From JADJWR01 sp963847675 (lineage in GTDB: Bacteria > Pseudomonadota > Gammaproteobacteria > Burkholderiales > Burkholderiaceae_F), in contig CAWKAP010000005.1 of NCBI GenBank assembly GCA_963847675.1, forward strand, positions 372,001 to 436,000: a stretch of 64,000 nucleotides of DNA, in the 5' to 3' direction. The stretch's first letter is position 1; the number at the start of each line of letters is the position of its first letter. The translations under genes and the position numbers were made by a program. Under the pieces are notes generated by a model. That model had not been told where the DNA came from, did not search any database, and saw only the letters and a list, made by a program, of their open reading frames with translations. Shown here one piece after another: positions 26,322 to 37,172 of this stretch.

Positions 26322-27299
26322 CTACAGGGGCTTCTTCAACCAGTGCCCGAGTTCGCCAACGATGCCGCGGCGGAACGCCAGCACGCAGATGACGAAGATC
26401 AGGCCCTGTACGACGGTCACCCACGCGCCGAGCTGGGCGAGGTAGTTCTGCATCGTGATGATGATCGCGGCGCCGACGACCGGGCCGAAGATCGTGCCGA
26501 GTCCGCCGACCAGCGTCATCAGCACCACTTCGCCGGACATCGTCCAGTAGACGTCGGTCAGCGAAGCCAGCTGGAAGACGATCGACTTGGTTGCGCCGGC
26601 CGCTCCGGACAGGCCCGCCGAAAGCACGAAGGCCAGCAGCTTGTAGCGGTCGGTGTCGTAGCCGAGAGAAATCGCCCGGCTTTCGTTCTCGCGGATCGCT
26701 TTGAGCACCTGGCCGAACGGCGAATGGACGACGCGATAGATGAGCAGGAAACCAGCGAGAAACACGACGAGCACGACGCTGTACATCGCCAGGGGCTGCG
26801 ACAGGTCGATAACCCCGAAAAGTCTGCCGCGCGGCACCGCCTGGATCCCGTCCTCGCCGCCGGTGAACGGTGCCTGCAGGGCAAAGAAGAAGACCATCTG
26901 CGCCAGCGCCAGCGTGATCATCGCGAAGTAGATGCCCTGGCGCCGGATCGCCAGCAGTCCCGCGAGGAAGCCGAGCGCGGTCGCGCATGCCGTGCCGAAC
27001 AGGATCGCGAGTTCCGGCGTGAACCCCCATATCTTGGCCGCATGAGCCGACGCATAGCCGGCGCTGCCGAGAAACATTGCATGCCCGAAGGACAGCAGCC
27101 CACCGAAGCCGATGAGCAGATTGAAGGCGCACGCGAACAGCGCGAAGCACATGACCTTCATCATGAACACCGGGTAGATGAAGAAGGGCGCCACGATCAG
27201 GAACCCGGCCATCGCGAAGAAGGTCACGCGCTGGACGCGCAGTTCGTCTGCAAGCTTCGAGACAGGCGCGGGGCGATCAGCGACAGCGGTGTCGATCAT
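26322..27299 (-). CDS. livM: LIV-type ABC transporter permease LivM
   Basis: One of the two inner-membrane permeases of a branched-chain-amino-acid-type (HAAT) importer, 325 residues. The ATG at 27299 overlaps the livH stop (ATGA). There are eight to ten hydrophobic segments. The family segments NLLIGFGGLLSFGHAMFLG, GIYFAMITLALAQM and the EAA-like loop RENESRAISLGYDTDRYKLLAF are clear. A longer open frame upstream to 27974 overlaps livH and is not real. Ligand not predictable. Confidence 0.93.
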   Translation of the reverse strand: MIDTAVADRPAPVSKLADELRVQRVTFFAMAGFLIVAPFFIYPVFMMKVMCFALFACAFNLLIGFGGLLSFGHAMFLGSAGYASAHAAKIWGFTPELAILFGTACATALGFLAGLLAIRRQGIYFAMITLALAQMVFFFALQAPFTGGEDGIQAVPRGRLFGVIDLSQPLAMYSVVLVVFLAGFLLIYRVVHSPFGQVLKAIRENESRAISLGYDTDRYKLLAFVLSAGLSGAAGATKSIVFQLASLTDVYWTMSGEVVLMTLVGGLGTIFGPVVGAAIIITMQNYLAQLGAWVTVVQGLIFVICVLAFRRGIVGELGHWLKKPL

Positions 27300-28180
27300 T
27301 TCTGGGTCCCGAACAGCCCTGCCGGCCGGATCAGCAGCACGATGGCCATGATGATGAAGATCACCGTGCTCGAAGCCTCCGGATAGAAGACCTTGGTCAG
27401 GCCTTCGATCAGTCCGAGGCCGAAGCCGGTGAGGATCGCCCCTAGGATCGAGCCCATTCCGCCGATCACGACGACTGCAAAGACGACGATGATCAGGTCG
27501 CCGCCCATCTGCGGGCTCACCTGGTAAACCGGCGCGGCCATCACGCCGGCGAGCGCGGCGAGGCCGACGCCAAAGCCGTAGGTCAGCGTGATCATGCGCG
27601 GCACGTTGATGCCGAAGGCTTGCACCAGATGCGGGTTCTCGGTGGCGGCGCGCAGGTAGGCGCCCAGCTTGGTGCGTTCGATCACGAACCAGGTAGAAAA
27701 GCAGACGATCAGCGAGGCGATGATCACCCAGCCGCGATAGTTGGGCAGGAACATGAAGCCCAGGTTCTGGCCGCCCAGCAGTTCCTCGGGAATCCGGTAC
27801 GGCTGTCCCGAGGCACCGTACTCGTTGCGGAACAGGCCCTGGATGATCAGTGCCAGGCCGAAGGTCAGCAGCAGCCCGTACAGGTGGTCGAGCTTGTACA
27901 GCCGCGAGAGCATGGTGCGCTCGATCAGCACGCCGGTCGCGCCGACGATGACCGGCGAGATCGCCAGCGCCCACCAGTAGCCGATGCCGAGCTTGTTCAG
28001 CAGCAGGTAGGCGCAGAACGCCCCCATCATGTACTGGGCGCCGTGCGTGAAATTGATGATGTTCAGCAGGCCGAAGATGACGGCCAGCCCGAGTGAGAGC
28101 AGGGCGTAGAAGGAACCGTTGATCAGGCCGATCAGCAACTGGCCGAAAAGGGCCTGCGTCGGGATGCCGAAGATTTCCAC
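27296..28180 (-). CDS. livH: LIV-type ABC transporter permease LivH
   Basis: The partner permease, 294 residues from a GTG start at 28180. The N-terminus INGSFYALLSLGLAVIFGLLN and NFTHGAQYMMGA are diagnostic of LivH. The EAA-like loop is RAATENPHLVQAFGINVPRM, and the final segment reads LIRPAGLFG. It is separated from livK by 126 bp containing two inverted hairpins, and it overlaps livM by 4 bases. Confidence 0.94.
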   Translation of the reverse strand: MEIFGIPTQALFGQLLIGLINGSFYALLSLGLAVIFGLLNIINFTHGAQYMMGAFCAYLLLNKLGIGYWWALAISPVIVGATGVLIERTMLSRLYKLDHLYGLLLTFGLALIIQGLFRNEYGASGQPYRIPEELLGGQNLGFMFLPNYRGWVIIASLIVCFSTWFVIERTKLGAYLRAATENPHLVQAFGINVPRMITLTYGFGVGLAALAGVMAAPVYQVSPQMGGDLIIVVFAVVVIGGMGSILGAILTGFGLGLIEGLTKVFYPEASSTVIFIIMAIVLLIRPAGLFGTQK

Positions 28181-28210
28181 GAACTCGCTCGATCCGTCTC
28201 AGGAGGCGTG

Positions 28211-28272
28211 GCCCCGGCGCAGGCCGGGGCCGTGGTTACCGCAGTTGAACCGGATCCCGGCCTGCGCCGGGA
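28211..28272. repeat. REP-like pair of inverted hairpins between livK and livH
   Basis: The first hairpin is GCCCCGGC-GCAG-GCCGGGGC (28211-28230). The second is TCCCGGC-CTGC-GCCGGGA (28255-28272). Each is perfect and the two are near reverse-complement copies, loops included. This arrangement resembles bacterial interspersed REP elements. Lying between a binding-protein gene and its permease genes, they could protect the livK transcript end and lower permease expression, as known for malE-malF in E. coli. That role is inference. Confidence 0.65.
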
Positions 28273-28306
28273 CAGGAGCACAGCAGCGCGAGCGCGCCGC
28301 TTCGCC

Positions 28307-29524
28307 TCACTTCTTCACCAGCGGGCAGTCGCCCTCGTTGATGGGTCGGAACGCCTGGTCGGCCGGGATCGTTGCGCGGACCTTCAGCAGGTCCCACGGT
28401 CCCTGCGATTCGCTCGGTTTCTTGACCTCGACCAGGTAGGCCGGCTGAAGCTTGCGGCCGTCGGCCCGTACGGAGCCTTTGCCGAACAACGAATCGTCGG
28501 TCGGCATCTCCTTCATCTTGGCGATCACCTTTGTGCCGTCATCGGTCTTCGCGGCTTCGACTGCCTTCAGGTAGTGCAACACCGATGAATAAACGCCCGC
28601 GTGGATCATGGTCGGGTAGTTGTTGCGCGGTGCCTGTGCGGAAAAGCGCTTGGCGAATGCGCGGCTGGCGTCATCGCGGTCCCAGTAGTAGGTGGTGGTG
28701 AAGATCAGGCCCTGCGCAGTCGGCAAGCCCAGCGCCTTGACGTCGGTCAGGAACACCAGCATGCCCGCCAGGTTCTGGCCGGCCTTGACGATGCCGAACT
28801 CCGAGGCCTGCTTGATCGAGTTGATCGTGTCGCCGCCGGCGTTGGCCAGCCCGATGATCTTGGCCTTCGATGCCTGCGCCTGCAGCAGGAACGACGAGAA
28901 GTCCGTTCCGGGGAACGGCGTGCGGACCGAGCCGAGCACCTTGCCGCCGTTCTTGGTCACCACCGCTGCCGTGTCGCGCTCGAGCGCGTGGCCGAACGCG
29001 TAGTCGGCGGTCAGGAAGAACCACGTGTCGCCGCCGGTCTTGACGATCGCACTGCCGGTGCCGTTGGCCAGCATCCACGTGTCGTAGGTCCAGTGAATCG
29101 TGTTCGGCGAGCAGGCCTTGCCGGTGAGGTCCGAGGTCGCAGCGCCCGACACGAGGAAAGCCTTGCCTTTTTCCTTGGTGATCTGGTTGACGGCGAGCGC
29201 GACCGAGGAGGTCGGCACGTCGACGATCACGTCGACCTTGTCCGTGTCGTACCAGGTTCTGGCGATCGTCGAGCCGACGTCGGGCTTGTTCTGGTGGTCG
29301 GCGCCGATGACCTCGACCTTCATGCCCTTCTTCGCCGCACCGAAGTCCTCGACCGCCATCTTGGCGGCGACGACCGAGCCCGGCCCGGTCAGGTCGGCAT
29401 ACAGGCCCGACATGTCGTTGAGCACGCCGATCTTGATCACGCCGTCGGAAATCTGCGCCTGGGCAGCACCGGCGCCAAACGCGAAAGCGGCCGATACCAG
29501 GGCCGTCATGAGCTTGAATTTCAT
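28307..29524 (-). CDS. livK: LIV-type ABC transporter periplasmic substrate-binding protein
   Basis: The periplasmic binding protein of the importer, 405 residues. The ATG follows AAGGAGA. A signal peptide (MTALVSAAFAFGAGAAQAQ, cleaved about residue 23) precedes the type I periplasmic-binding fold: IKIGVLNDMSGLYADLTGPG, DVIVDVPTSSVALAVNQ, TWFFLTADYAFGHALERD and PFPGTDFSSFLLQAQAS. This branch of the LivK family often binds aromatic or other carboxylic acids rather than leucine, but no specific ligand can be assigned. Confidence 0.92.
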   Translation of the reverse strand: MKFKLMTALVSAAFAFGAGAAQAQISDGVIKIGVLNDMSGLYADLTGPGSVVAAKMAVEDFGAAKKGMKVEVIGADHQNKPDVGSTIARTWYDTDKVDVIVDVPTSSVALAVNQITKEKGKAFLVSGAATSDLTGKACSPNTIHWTYDTWMLANGTGSAIVKTGGDTWFFLTADYAFGHALERDTAAVVTKNGGKVLGSVRTPFPGTDFSSFLLQAQASKAKIIGLANAGGDTINSIKQASEFGIVKAGQNLAGMLVFLTDVKALGLPTAQGLIFTTTYYWDRDDASRAFAKRFSAQAPRNNYPTMIHAGVYSSVLHYLKAVEAAKTDDGTKVIAKMKEMPTDDSLFGKGSVRADGRKLQPAYLVEVKKPSESQGPWDLLKVRATIPADQAFRPINEGDCPLVKK

Positions 29525-29570
29525 GTTGTCTCCTTCCTCATCAGTGGTAAGTCAGTTGGAAAAGCGTCAC

Positions 29571-30278
29571 TCAGACGCCGAGATACTCGTGCAACATGCC
29601 CATCTTGGCTTCGAGTTCGCCGGCGGTAAAGCCCTCGACTATGCGGCCGTGTTCCATCACGTAGAATCGGTCGGCCAGCGGCGCGGCAAAGCGGAAATTC
29701 TGCTCGACCATCACGATGGTCAGGCCCTTTTCGCGCAGCATGCGGATGGCCCGGCCGAGCGCCTGCACGATGACTGGCGCAAGGCCTTCCGAAATTTCGT
29801 CGAGCAGCAGCATCCTGGCGCCGGTTCGCAGTATGCGCGCCACGGAAAGCATCTGCTGCTCGCCACCGGACAGGCGTGTGCCGGGGCTCATACGACGTTC
29901 CTGCAGGTTCGGAAACATCGCGTAGATCTCGTCGACCGTCATGCCGCCGCTGGCCACCGCCGGTGGCAGCAGCAGGTTTTCCTCGCAGGTCAGACTGGCA
30001 AAAATGCCGCGCTCCTCGGGACAGTAGCCGATTCCCATGCGGGCAACCTTGTGCGGTGGCAGATGCACTGCCTCGACGCCGTTGATCACGATCGACCCCG
30101 TGCGCCGGCCCACCAGGCCGAGGATCGACTTGAGCGTCGTCGTGCGGCCGGCGCCGTTGCGGCCGAGCAGGGTGACGACCTCGCCGCGGTTCACGGTCAG
30201 GTCGACCCCGTGCAGGATGTGCGACTCGCCGTAGAACGAGTGCAGATCGGTGATGCGCAGGTATTCGGTGCTAGCCAT
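29571..30278 (-). CDS. livF: LIV-type ABC transporter ATPase LivF with variant Walker A
   Basis: One of two cytoplasmic ATPase subunits, 235 residues from ATG 30278, which overlaps the livG end by 8 bases. The Walker A reads GRNGAGRTTTLK: the normally invariant lysine is an arginine (codon CGC). The signature LSGGEQQML, Walker B LLLDEISEGLAP and the switch histidine region VMVEQNFRFA are otherwise intact, with Gln in place of the usual switch His context. I recall arginine variants in some LivF relatives, so activity may be retained, possibly with LivG as the main ATPase. Confidence 0.92.
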   Translation of the reverse strand: MASTEYLRITDLHSFYGESHILHGVDLTVNRGEVVTLLGRNGAGRTTTLKSILGLVGRRTGSIVINGVEAVHLPPHKVARMGIGYCPEERGIFASLTCEENLLLPPAVASGGMTVDEIYAMFPNLQERRMSPGTRLSGGEQQMLSVARILRTGARMLLLDEISEGLAPVIVQALGRAIRMLREKGLTIVMVEQNFRFAAPLADRFYVMEHGRIVEGFTAGELEAKMGMLHEYLGV

Positions 30279-31047
30279 GCGCGCCCTGCAGTTCCACGTC
30301 GGCACTGCCCATGTAGGCCTCGAGCACCTGGGGATCCTGCGAGACCTGCTCGTAGGGCCCTTCGGCGATGACCTCGCCGCGGGCCAGGACCGTGATCGTG
30401 TCGGCAATCTGGGCGACCACGTGCATGTTGTGCTCGACCATCAGCACCGTGCGGTTGGCGGCGACCCGCTTGATCAGCTGGGTCACGCGTTCGACGTCCT
30501 CGTGTCCCATGCCCTGCGTCGGTTCGTCGAGCAGCATCAGCTCCGGATCCATCGCCAGCGTGGTGGCGATCTCCAGCGCGCGCTTGCGTCCGTACGGCAG
30601 TTCGACGGTCACGTAATCGGCGAACTCGGTCAGCCCGACCGTCTCCAGCAGCTGCATGGCGCGCGGTGTCAGCGTCTCGAGCGAGCGCTCCGACTTCCAG
30701 AAATGAAACGACGTGCCCAGCTTGCGTTGCAGGCCGATGCGGACGTTTTCCAGAACCGTCAGGTGCGGAAAAGTGGCCGAAATCTGGAACGAGCGGATTA
30801 CGCCGCGCCGCGCGATCTGCGCCGGCTTGTCGAAAGTGATGTCGTGGCCGTTGTAGAGGATGCTGCCGCGGGTCGGAATGAGGAACTTGGTCAGCAGGTT
30901 GAACACCGTCGTCTTGCCGGCGCCGTTGGGGCCGATCAGCGCATGGATCTGCCCGCGCTGTACGCGCAGGTTCACGTCGCTGACGGCGACGAACCCCTTG
31001 AACTCCTTGACGAGACCGCGGGTCTCGAGGATGCAATCGATGGCCAA
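30271..31047 (-). CDS. livG: LIV-type ABC transporter ATPase LivG
   Basis: The second ATPase subunit, 258 residues. The start is TTG at 31047, with GGAG about 8 bases upstream; no earlier ATG or GTG fits. The Walker A GPNGAGKTTVFN is canonical. It is followed by the LivG-typical SFQISATFPHLTVLENV, a C-loop reading LPYGRKRALEIA (where LSYGxQR is common), LLLDEPTQGMG and VLMVEHNMHVV. It begins the transporter segment of the block after a 192-bp gap from the kinase-like gene, in which no clear promoter was seen. Confidence 0.93.
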   Translation of the reverse strand: MAIDCILETRGLVKEFKGFVAVSDVNLRVQRGQIHALIGPNGAGKTTVFNLLTKFLIPTRGSILYNGHDITFDKPAQIARRGVIRSFQISATFPHLTVLENVRIGLQRKLGTSFHFWKSERSLETLTPRAMQLLETVGLTEFADYVTVELPYGRKRALEIATTLAMDPELMLLDEPTQGMGHEDVERVTQLIKRVAANRTVLMVEHNMHVVAQIADTITVLARGEVIAEGPYEQVSQDPQVLEAYMGSADVELQGAHG

Positions 31048-31239
31048 TTCGTCTCCGCCCGGTCGAACGGTGGCCGCCGGGCATTCCTCTTTTCTCGTCG
31101 GAACATTATGGGCAAAGCCCGATCAACAGGCAAACAACGCGGCGGGTCGGTACCTGCGAGCCCCCGACGCTGTGTCGGGCAAGTCCCAGCCGCGTTTCAC
31201 GCGTGGTTCCCTGCCCGCCGAGAGCAGCGCAGAACGCCC

Positions 31240-32289
31240 TCAGTCGCCCGGCCTTGCCGCGTATTGCCAGCCGATCTGCGCCAGCGCCTTGGCGTTGGCG
31301 CCGGCGGCCAGCGCGTTGTCGGCGCTGGCAAGACCTTCGAGCGCACGCTTATAGACGCCCTGCAGGATCGCTGCGATGCGAAACAGGTTGTACGCGAGAT
31401 AGAAATTCCAGTGCTCGATGCCCTGTCGACCGGTCCGGCTGCAGTAGCGGCGAATGAAGTCCTGCTCCGACGGAATGCCGAGCGAATCGAGATCGAGTCC
31501 CGCAATGCCCCGGAACGCGCCTGGAGGGATGTGCCAGCCCATGCACAGGTACGAGAAGTCGGCAAGCGGGTGGCCGAGCGTGGAAAGCTCCCAGTCGATC
31601 ACTGCCAGCACCCGTGCTTCGGTCGGGTGGAAGATCAGGTTGTCGAGGCGAAAGTCGCCGTGCACCACGGTGGTCTCGTCGCCGGGCGGAACGTGCCCGG
31701 GCAGCCACTCGATGAGCCGGTCCATCGCCTCGATCGGCTCGGTTGCGGAGGCCCGATACTGCTTGCTCCAGCGGCCGATCTGCCGCTCGAAGTAGTTGCC
31801 GGCGCGGCCGAAGTCCGCCAGACCCGCGGCGGCGATGTCGACGCTGTGCAGGGCGGCGATGACCCGGTTCATCTCGTCGTAAACCGCGCCACGCTCTGCG
31901 GGCGCAAGACCCGGCAGCGACGGGTCCCACAGCACGCGACCTTCGACATGCTGCATCAGGAAGAACGCGCGACCGATCACCGCCTCGTCCTCGCACAGCA
32001 GCACGACCTCGGGCACTGGAATGCCCTTGGCGCCGAGCGCACGCATGACGCGGAACTCGCGCTCGATGGCATGCGCCGACGGCAATAGCTTCGCCGCGGG
32101 TGCCGGCTTGCTGCGCATGACGTAGCGCTGCTGCGGGGTGGTCAGCAGGTAGGTGGGGTTCGACTGCCCGCCCTGGAACTGCCGTACCTGCAACGGCCCA
32201 GAGAAGCCGGGTAGTCGATCCTGCAGGTAGCGCAGCAGCCGTTCGACATCGAAGCGGTGTCGCTCGGTCACCTCGCGCAACTGACTCAT
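31240..32289 (-). CDS. APH-fold phosphotransferase family protein (ACAD10-N-like)
   Basis: A 349-residue protein with the aminoglycoside phosphotransferase/choline kinase fold. The N-terminal lobe has FQGGQSNPTYLL and YVMRSKP. The catalytic loop is VVHGDFRLDNLIFHP and the metal aspartate motif is VIDWELSTLGHPLADFSYL. Members beside acyl-CoA genes resemble the kinase domain of ACAD10/11, which act on hydroxyacyl compounds. It overlaps the histidine phosphatase gene by 4 bases. A drug-resistance role is unlikely given the context. Confidence 0.85.
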   Translation of the reverse strand: MSQLREVTERHRFDVERLLRYLQDRLPGFSGPLQVRQFQGGQSNPTYLLTTPQQRYVMRSKPAPAAKLLPSAHAIEREFRVMRALGAKGIPVPEVVLLCEDEAVIGRAFFLMQHVEGRVLWDPSLPGLAPAERGAVYDEMNRVIAALHSVDIAAAGLADFGRAGNYFERQIGRWSKQYRASATEPIEAMDRLIEWLPGHVPPGDETTVVHGDFRLDNLIFHPTEARVLAVIDWELSTLGHPLADFSYLCMGWHIPPGAFRGIAGLDLDSLGIPSEQDFIRRYCSRTGRQGIEHWNFYLAYNLFRIAAILQGVYKRALEGLASADNALAAGANAKALAQIGWQYAARPGD

Positions 32290-33005
32290 GATTCCTCCCG
32301 GACCGACGAGTCTTCGTTGCTGCGCATGTACTGCTGCAGCAGATGCTCCATCGTCGAGGCGCGTGTCATCGTCTGCAGTGGCCCGAGCGGGCAGAAGTTG
32401 ACGACGCGGACCACGGTCTGCGCAGGGGCCGGTCCGACGTCGATGATGTTCAGGCAGCCCGGATCCTGCGCCAGGCCTCCGAGAAACAGCGGCTGACCCG
32501 TCAGGAACCAGGACAGCAGCGCGCGATTGACGCCCCCGTGTGCCACCAGCAGGGCGGTGTCCCAGTCGCCCTCGCGCAGCAGATTCTGGAGCGCGGGCAG
32601 CACGCGGCCGACCATTTCCCCAATGGTTTCGCCGCCCAGGAAGCGCGTGTGCGGCGGCACGTTGCCTTCGAACGGCGCAATGAAGGACTCACGCAGCCGC
32701 CCGGCCGGGATGTCGGCAAGTCGCCCCGGGCGGATCTCCTCGAACTGCGGCCAATGTTCCACGGCGATCGAAAGGTCCATGGCGGCAAGGACGTGTGCCG
32801 CCGTGTCGCGCGTGCGCGGCAGGCCGCTCGAGCAGGCGCGTTCGATCCGCACGTCGGCGTCGGCCAGCATCCGTCCGACCGCCCGTGCCTGTTCTACGCC
32901 AGCCTGGGTGAGGGGAACCTGGTCGGCCGGCAGCGGTCGCCCCTCGGCGGTGAAGTACTCGACTGCGCCATGGCGCATCAGCAGCAGGCGGCGGCGGGCG
33001 ATCAT
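32286..33005 (-). CDS. histidine phosphatase (phosphoglycerate mutase-like) family protein
   Basis: A 239-residue branch 1 histidine phosphatase. The phosphoacceptor motif LLMRHGAVEYF is near residue 10. SGLPRTRDTA and the second catalytic region LLVAHGGVNRALLSWFL follow. The ATG at 33005 overlaps the preceding CoA transferase stop (ATGA), and its own stop overlaps the kinase-like gene, so three genes are translationally coupled. The substrate is unknown; pairing with a kinase-fold protein hints at a shared phosphorylated intermediate. Confidence 0.87.
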   Translation of the reverse strand: MIARRRLLLMRHGAVEYFTAEGRPLPADQVPLTQAGVEQARAVGRMLADADVRIERACSSGLPRTRDTAAHVLAAMDLSIAVEHWPQFEEIRPGRLADIPAGRLRESFIAPFEGNVPPHTRFLGGETIGEMVGRVLPALQNLLREGDWDTALLVAHGGVNRALLSWFLTGQPLFLGGLAQDPGCLNIIDVGPAPAQTVVRVVNFCPLGPLQTMTRASTMEHLLQQYMRSNEDSSVREES

Positions 33006-34201
33006 GTCTGCGGCTCGCGCACCACGCCGGCAGCCAGCAACTGCTCGATCTGATCGCCGCTGCAGCCGGCTTCGGCGAGGATTGCGCGCGTGTGCTGTCC
33101 CGGCTCCCGGCGCGGGGCGTTCGTTCAACGCCCCACCGGACATCTGCGCGAATGGCCCGACGAGCGTTGCCTTGCCATGCCGGTGCACGAGGCCGCGGGC
33201 GCGATGGTGCGGATGGGCCAGCGCCTCGGCGGGCGTGAGGACCGGCGTCACGCACGCGTCGGCCTTGGCGAAGACGGCCTCCCATTCCGCGCGGCGCCTT
33301 TCGCGGATGCGGGCCGCCACGCGAGCGGTGACCGCCTGCGCCGCGGCGCTGCCCGGCGCATGTCCGCGCGTCCAGTGATGCTCGCGGAGGTCGCCGAGGC
33401 CTGCGGCATCACAGAAGTTCTGCCAGAACTTCAACTCCAGCGCGCCGAGCGCCAGGTGTTTGGCGTCGGCCGTCTCGTAGACGCCGTAGCAGGGCACGCC
33501 GCCGGTGAGCAGGGTCTCGCCGGCACGCGGCGTCCTGCCCGCGTCGATGGCCGAATGCGGAATCAGGTGGTGGGCCAGCAGTCCGTCGGTCATCGCGACG
33601 TCCACGTGGCGGCCCCGGCCCGTCTGACGTGCGGCGAGCAGGGCAATCAGCAGCGCGGAGAGCGCGCCCAGCGTGCCGCCCAGCAGATCGCCGATCTGGA
33701 GGTTGGGAATCGCGGGCCGGCCGGCCGCGCGATTCTGGTCGAGCACGCCGGTCATGGCGCAGTAGTTCAGATCGTGGCCGGCGTGCAGGGCCAGCGGTCC
33801 GCTCTGACCATAACCGGTCAGCGAACACAGGACCAGCTTCGGATTGCACCGCTGCATGGCCTCCCATCCGATGCCGAGCCGGTCGAGCACGCCGGGGCGG
33901 AAGCCCTCGACCAGCGCGTCGGCGGTCGCGGCGAGCTGCAGCAGCAGTTCACGTCCTGCGGCCTGCTTCAGGTCGATCGCAATCGAGCGCTTGCCGCGAT
34001 TGGTCGCTTCGAAGGCCGTGTTGACCTGCTCGCCCGATGCCAGTTCGACCGTCGGAGGGAACCTTCGCATGGCATCTCCTTCGCCGGTGTCCTCGACCTT
34101 CAGGATGTCGGCACCGAAGTCGGCCAGGTGCATGGTCATCGCCGGTCCGGGCAGCAGCCGGGTCATGTCGATGATGCGCAGTCCCGCGAGAGGGGCGTCG
34201 G

Positions 34202-34205
<4 letters not shown>
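33002..34205 (-). pseudogene. CaiB/BaiF CoA transferase with a frameshift near 33105-33118
   Basis: From ATG 34205 the product reads LAGLRIIDMTRLLPGPAMT, ILKVEDTGEGDAMRR, LVEGFRPGVLDRLGIGWE and GYGQSGPLALHAGHDLNY, a normal class III CoA transferase, up to SGGALNERP. After about 33115 the family C-terminus continues in another frame (REPGQHTRAILAEAGCS, ending REPQT) and stops at 33002, exactly overlapping the next ATG. The unshifted frame instead runs through into the phosphatase gene. One extra base or two missing bases at a GC-rich CCCGCGCCGGG run explains it. The joined length is about 400 residues. Confidence 0.87.
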
Positions 34206-36109
<1,904 letters not shown>

Positions 36110-36278
36110 GCGCGGATGTTAAGGGGTGGCCTGTGACCGGTAATCCACGATCGGTTACTTGCGCGGCGCCGTGCCGGCGCTGGAAGCGCCGCAGCCGAGG
36201 AGCAGGGAAGGCACCGCGGTGTCCGGCCGGCCCCGCACTCTCCTACCGCTCGCGGTTCACCGCGAACCGCGCACTGCG
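36110..36278. other. intergenic region between prmB and the ABC-F gene, with hairpin
   Basis: CGCGGTTC (36251-36258) and GAACCGCG (36264-36271) form a perfect 8-bp hairpin with a 5-base loop just downstream of the prmB stop, without a U tract on either side. It may be an mRNA 3' end structure. A weaker inverted repeat (GTGACCG at 36133, CGGTTAC at about 36152) lies nearer the ABC-F start. No gene was found here. Confidence 0.4.
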
Positions 36279-37172
36279 TCAGGGCAGTTCTTCCTGCCTG
36301 GCCATGAACACCGTGTCGTCGCCGTCACTGGTCGTGAGCCAGGTCAGCGGAACGTCCTTCAACCCCTGCTCGACGGCCGCACGCCCGCCACCGACCTCGA
36401 CGAACAGCAGGCCACCACGCTTGAGGTAGCCGCGCGCTCCGCGGACCACGCGACGCACGATCGCCATGCCGTCGGCGCCGCCAGCCAGGGCAAGCTTCGG
36501 CTCCTGCTGGTACTCGCGCGGCAGGTTGGCCATCGACTCGTCGGTCACGTAGGGCGGGTTGCACACGATGATGTCGTAGCGCTTGCTCGGCATATCGCCG
36601 TACAGGTCGGACTGCACCGGGCTGATCCGTCGCGCCATCTGATAGTCGGCGATGTTGCGCTTGGCCACCGCCAGTGCGTCGGGCGAGACATCGACGGCAT
36701 CGACCTGCGCGGCAGGAAAGACGTCTGCCGCCATCACCGCCAGGCAGCCCGAGCCGGTGCACATGTCGAGCACGTCGGCAACCGCCTGAGGCTTCTGCAC
36801 CCAGGGCGCGAGTCCGTCCTTCAGCAGTTCGGCAAGGAACGATCTCGGAATGATCGCCCGCTCGTCGACGTAGAACCGGTAGCCCTGCAGCCAGGCTTCG
36901 CGCAGCAGGTACGCAGCCGGTACCCGCTTGCGTACGCGCTGGTCGATCAGCTGGATCTGCGCGTTGATCTCGGCATGGGTCAGGAAAGCGTCGAGGAAGA
37001 GGTCGGCGCGCTCCAGCGGCAGCTGCAGAGAGCGCAGCACCAGGAACAGCGCCTCGTCGACCGCATCGGCCTGGCCGTGACCGAAGAAAACCCCGCCCTC
37101 GTTCATCCGTGTGACGGCGTAACGCAAGACATCGCGGATCGTGCGCAGATTGGCCTGGGCGTCAATGCTCAT
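36279..37172 (-). CDS. prmB: 50S ribosomal protein L3 glutamine methyltransferase PrmB
   Basis: PrmB methylates a glutamine of ribosomal protein L3 using S-adenosylmethionine. The 297-residue product has the N-terminal helical domain, the SAM-binding loop VLDMCTGSGCLAVMAA and the catalytic NPPYVTDESM, with RYDIIVCNPPY as in the HemK/PrmB family. The N-terminal TIRDVLRYAVTRMNEGGVFFGHG separates PrmB from PrmC. It overlaps dapE by 4 bases, an arrangement common in betaproteobacteria. Confidence 0.95.
   Translation of the reverse strand: MSIDAQANLRTIRDVLRYAVTRMNEGGVFFGHGQADAVDEALFLVLRSLQLPLERADLFLDAFLTHAEINAQIQLIDQRVRKRVPAAYLLREAWLQGYRFYVDERAIIPRSFLAELLKDGLAPWVQKPQAVADVLDMCTGSGCLAVMAADVFPAAQVDAVDVSPDALAVAKRNIADYQMARRISPVQSDLYGDMPSKRYDIIVCNPPYVTDESMANLPREYQQEPKLALAGGADGMAIVRRVVRGARGYLKRGGLLFVEVGGGRAAVEQGLKDVPLTWLTTSDGDDTVFMARQEELP

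Noticed and set aside
31240..32289. Aminoglycoside resistance gene
   Set aside because: The fold is APH-like, but the motifs and CoA-related neighbours fit the ACAD10-like metabolic branch, with no mobile element nearby.
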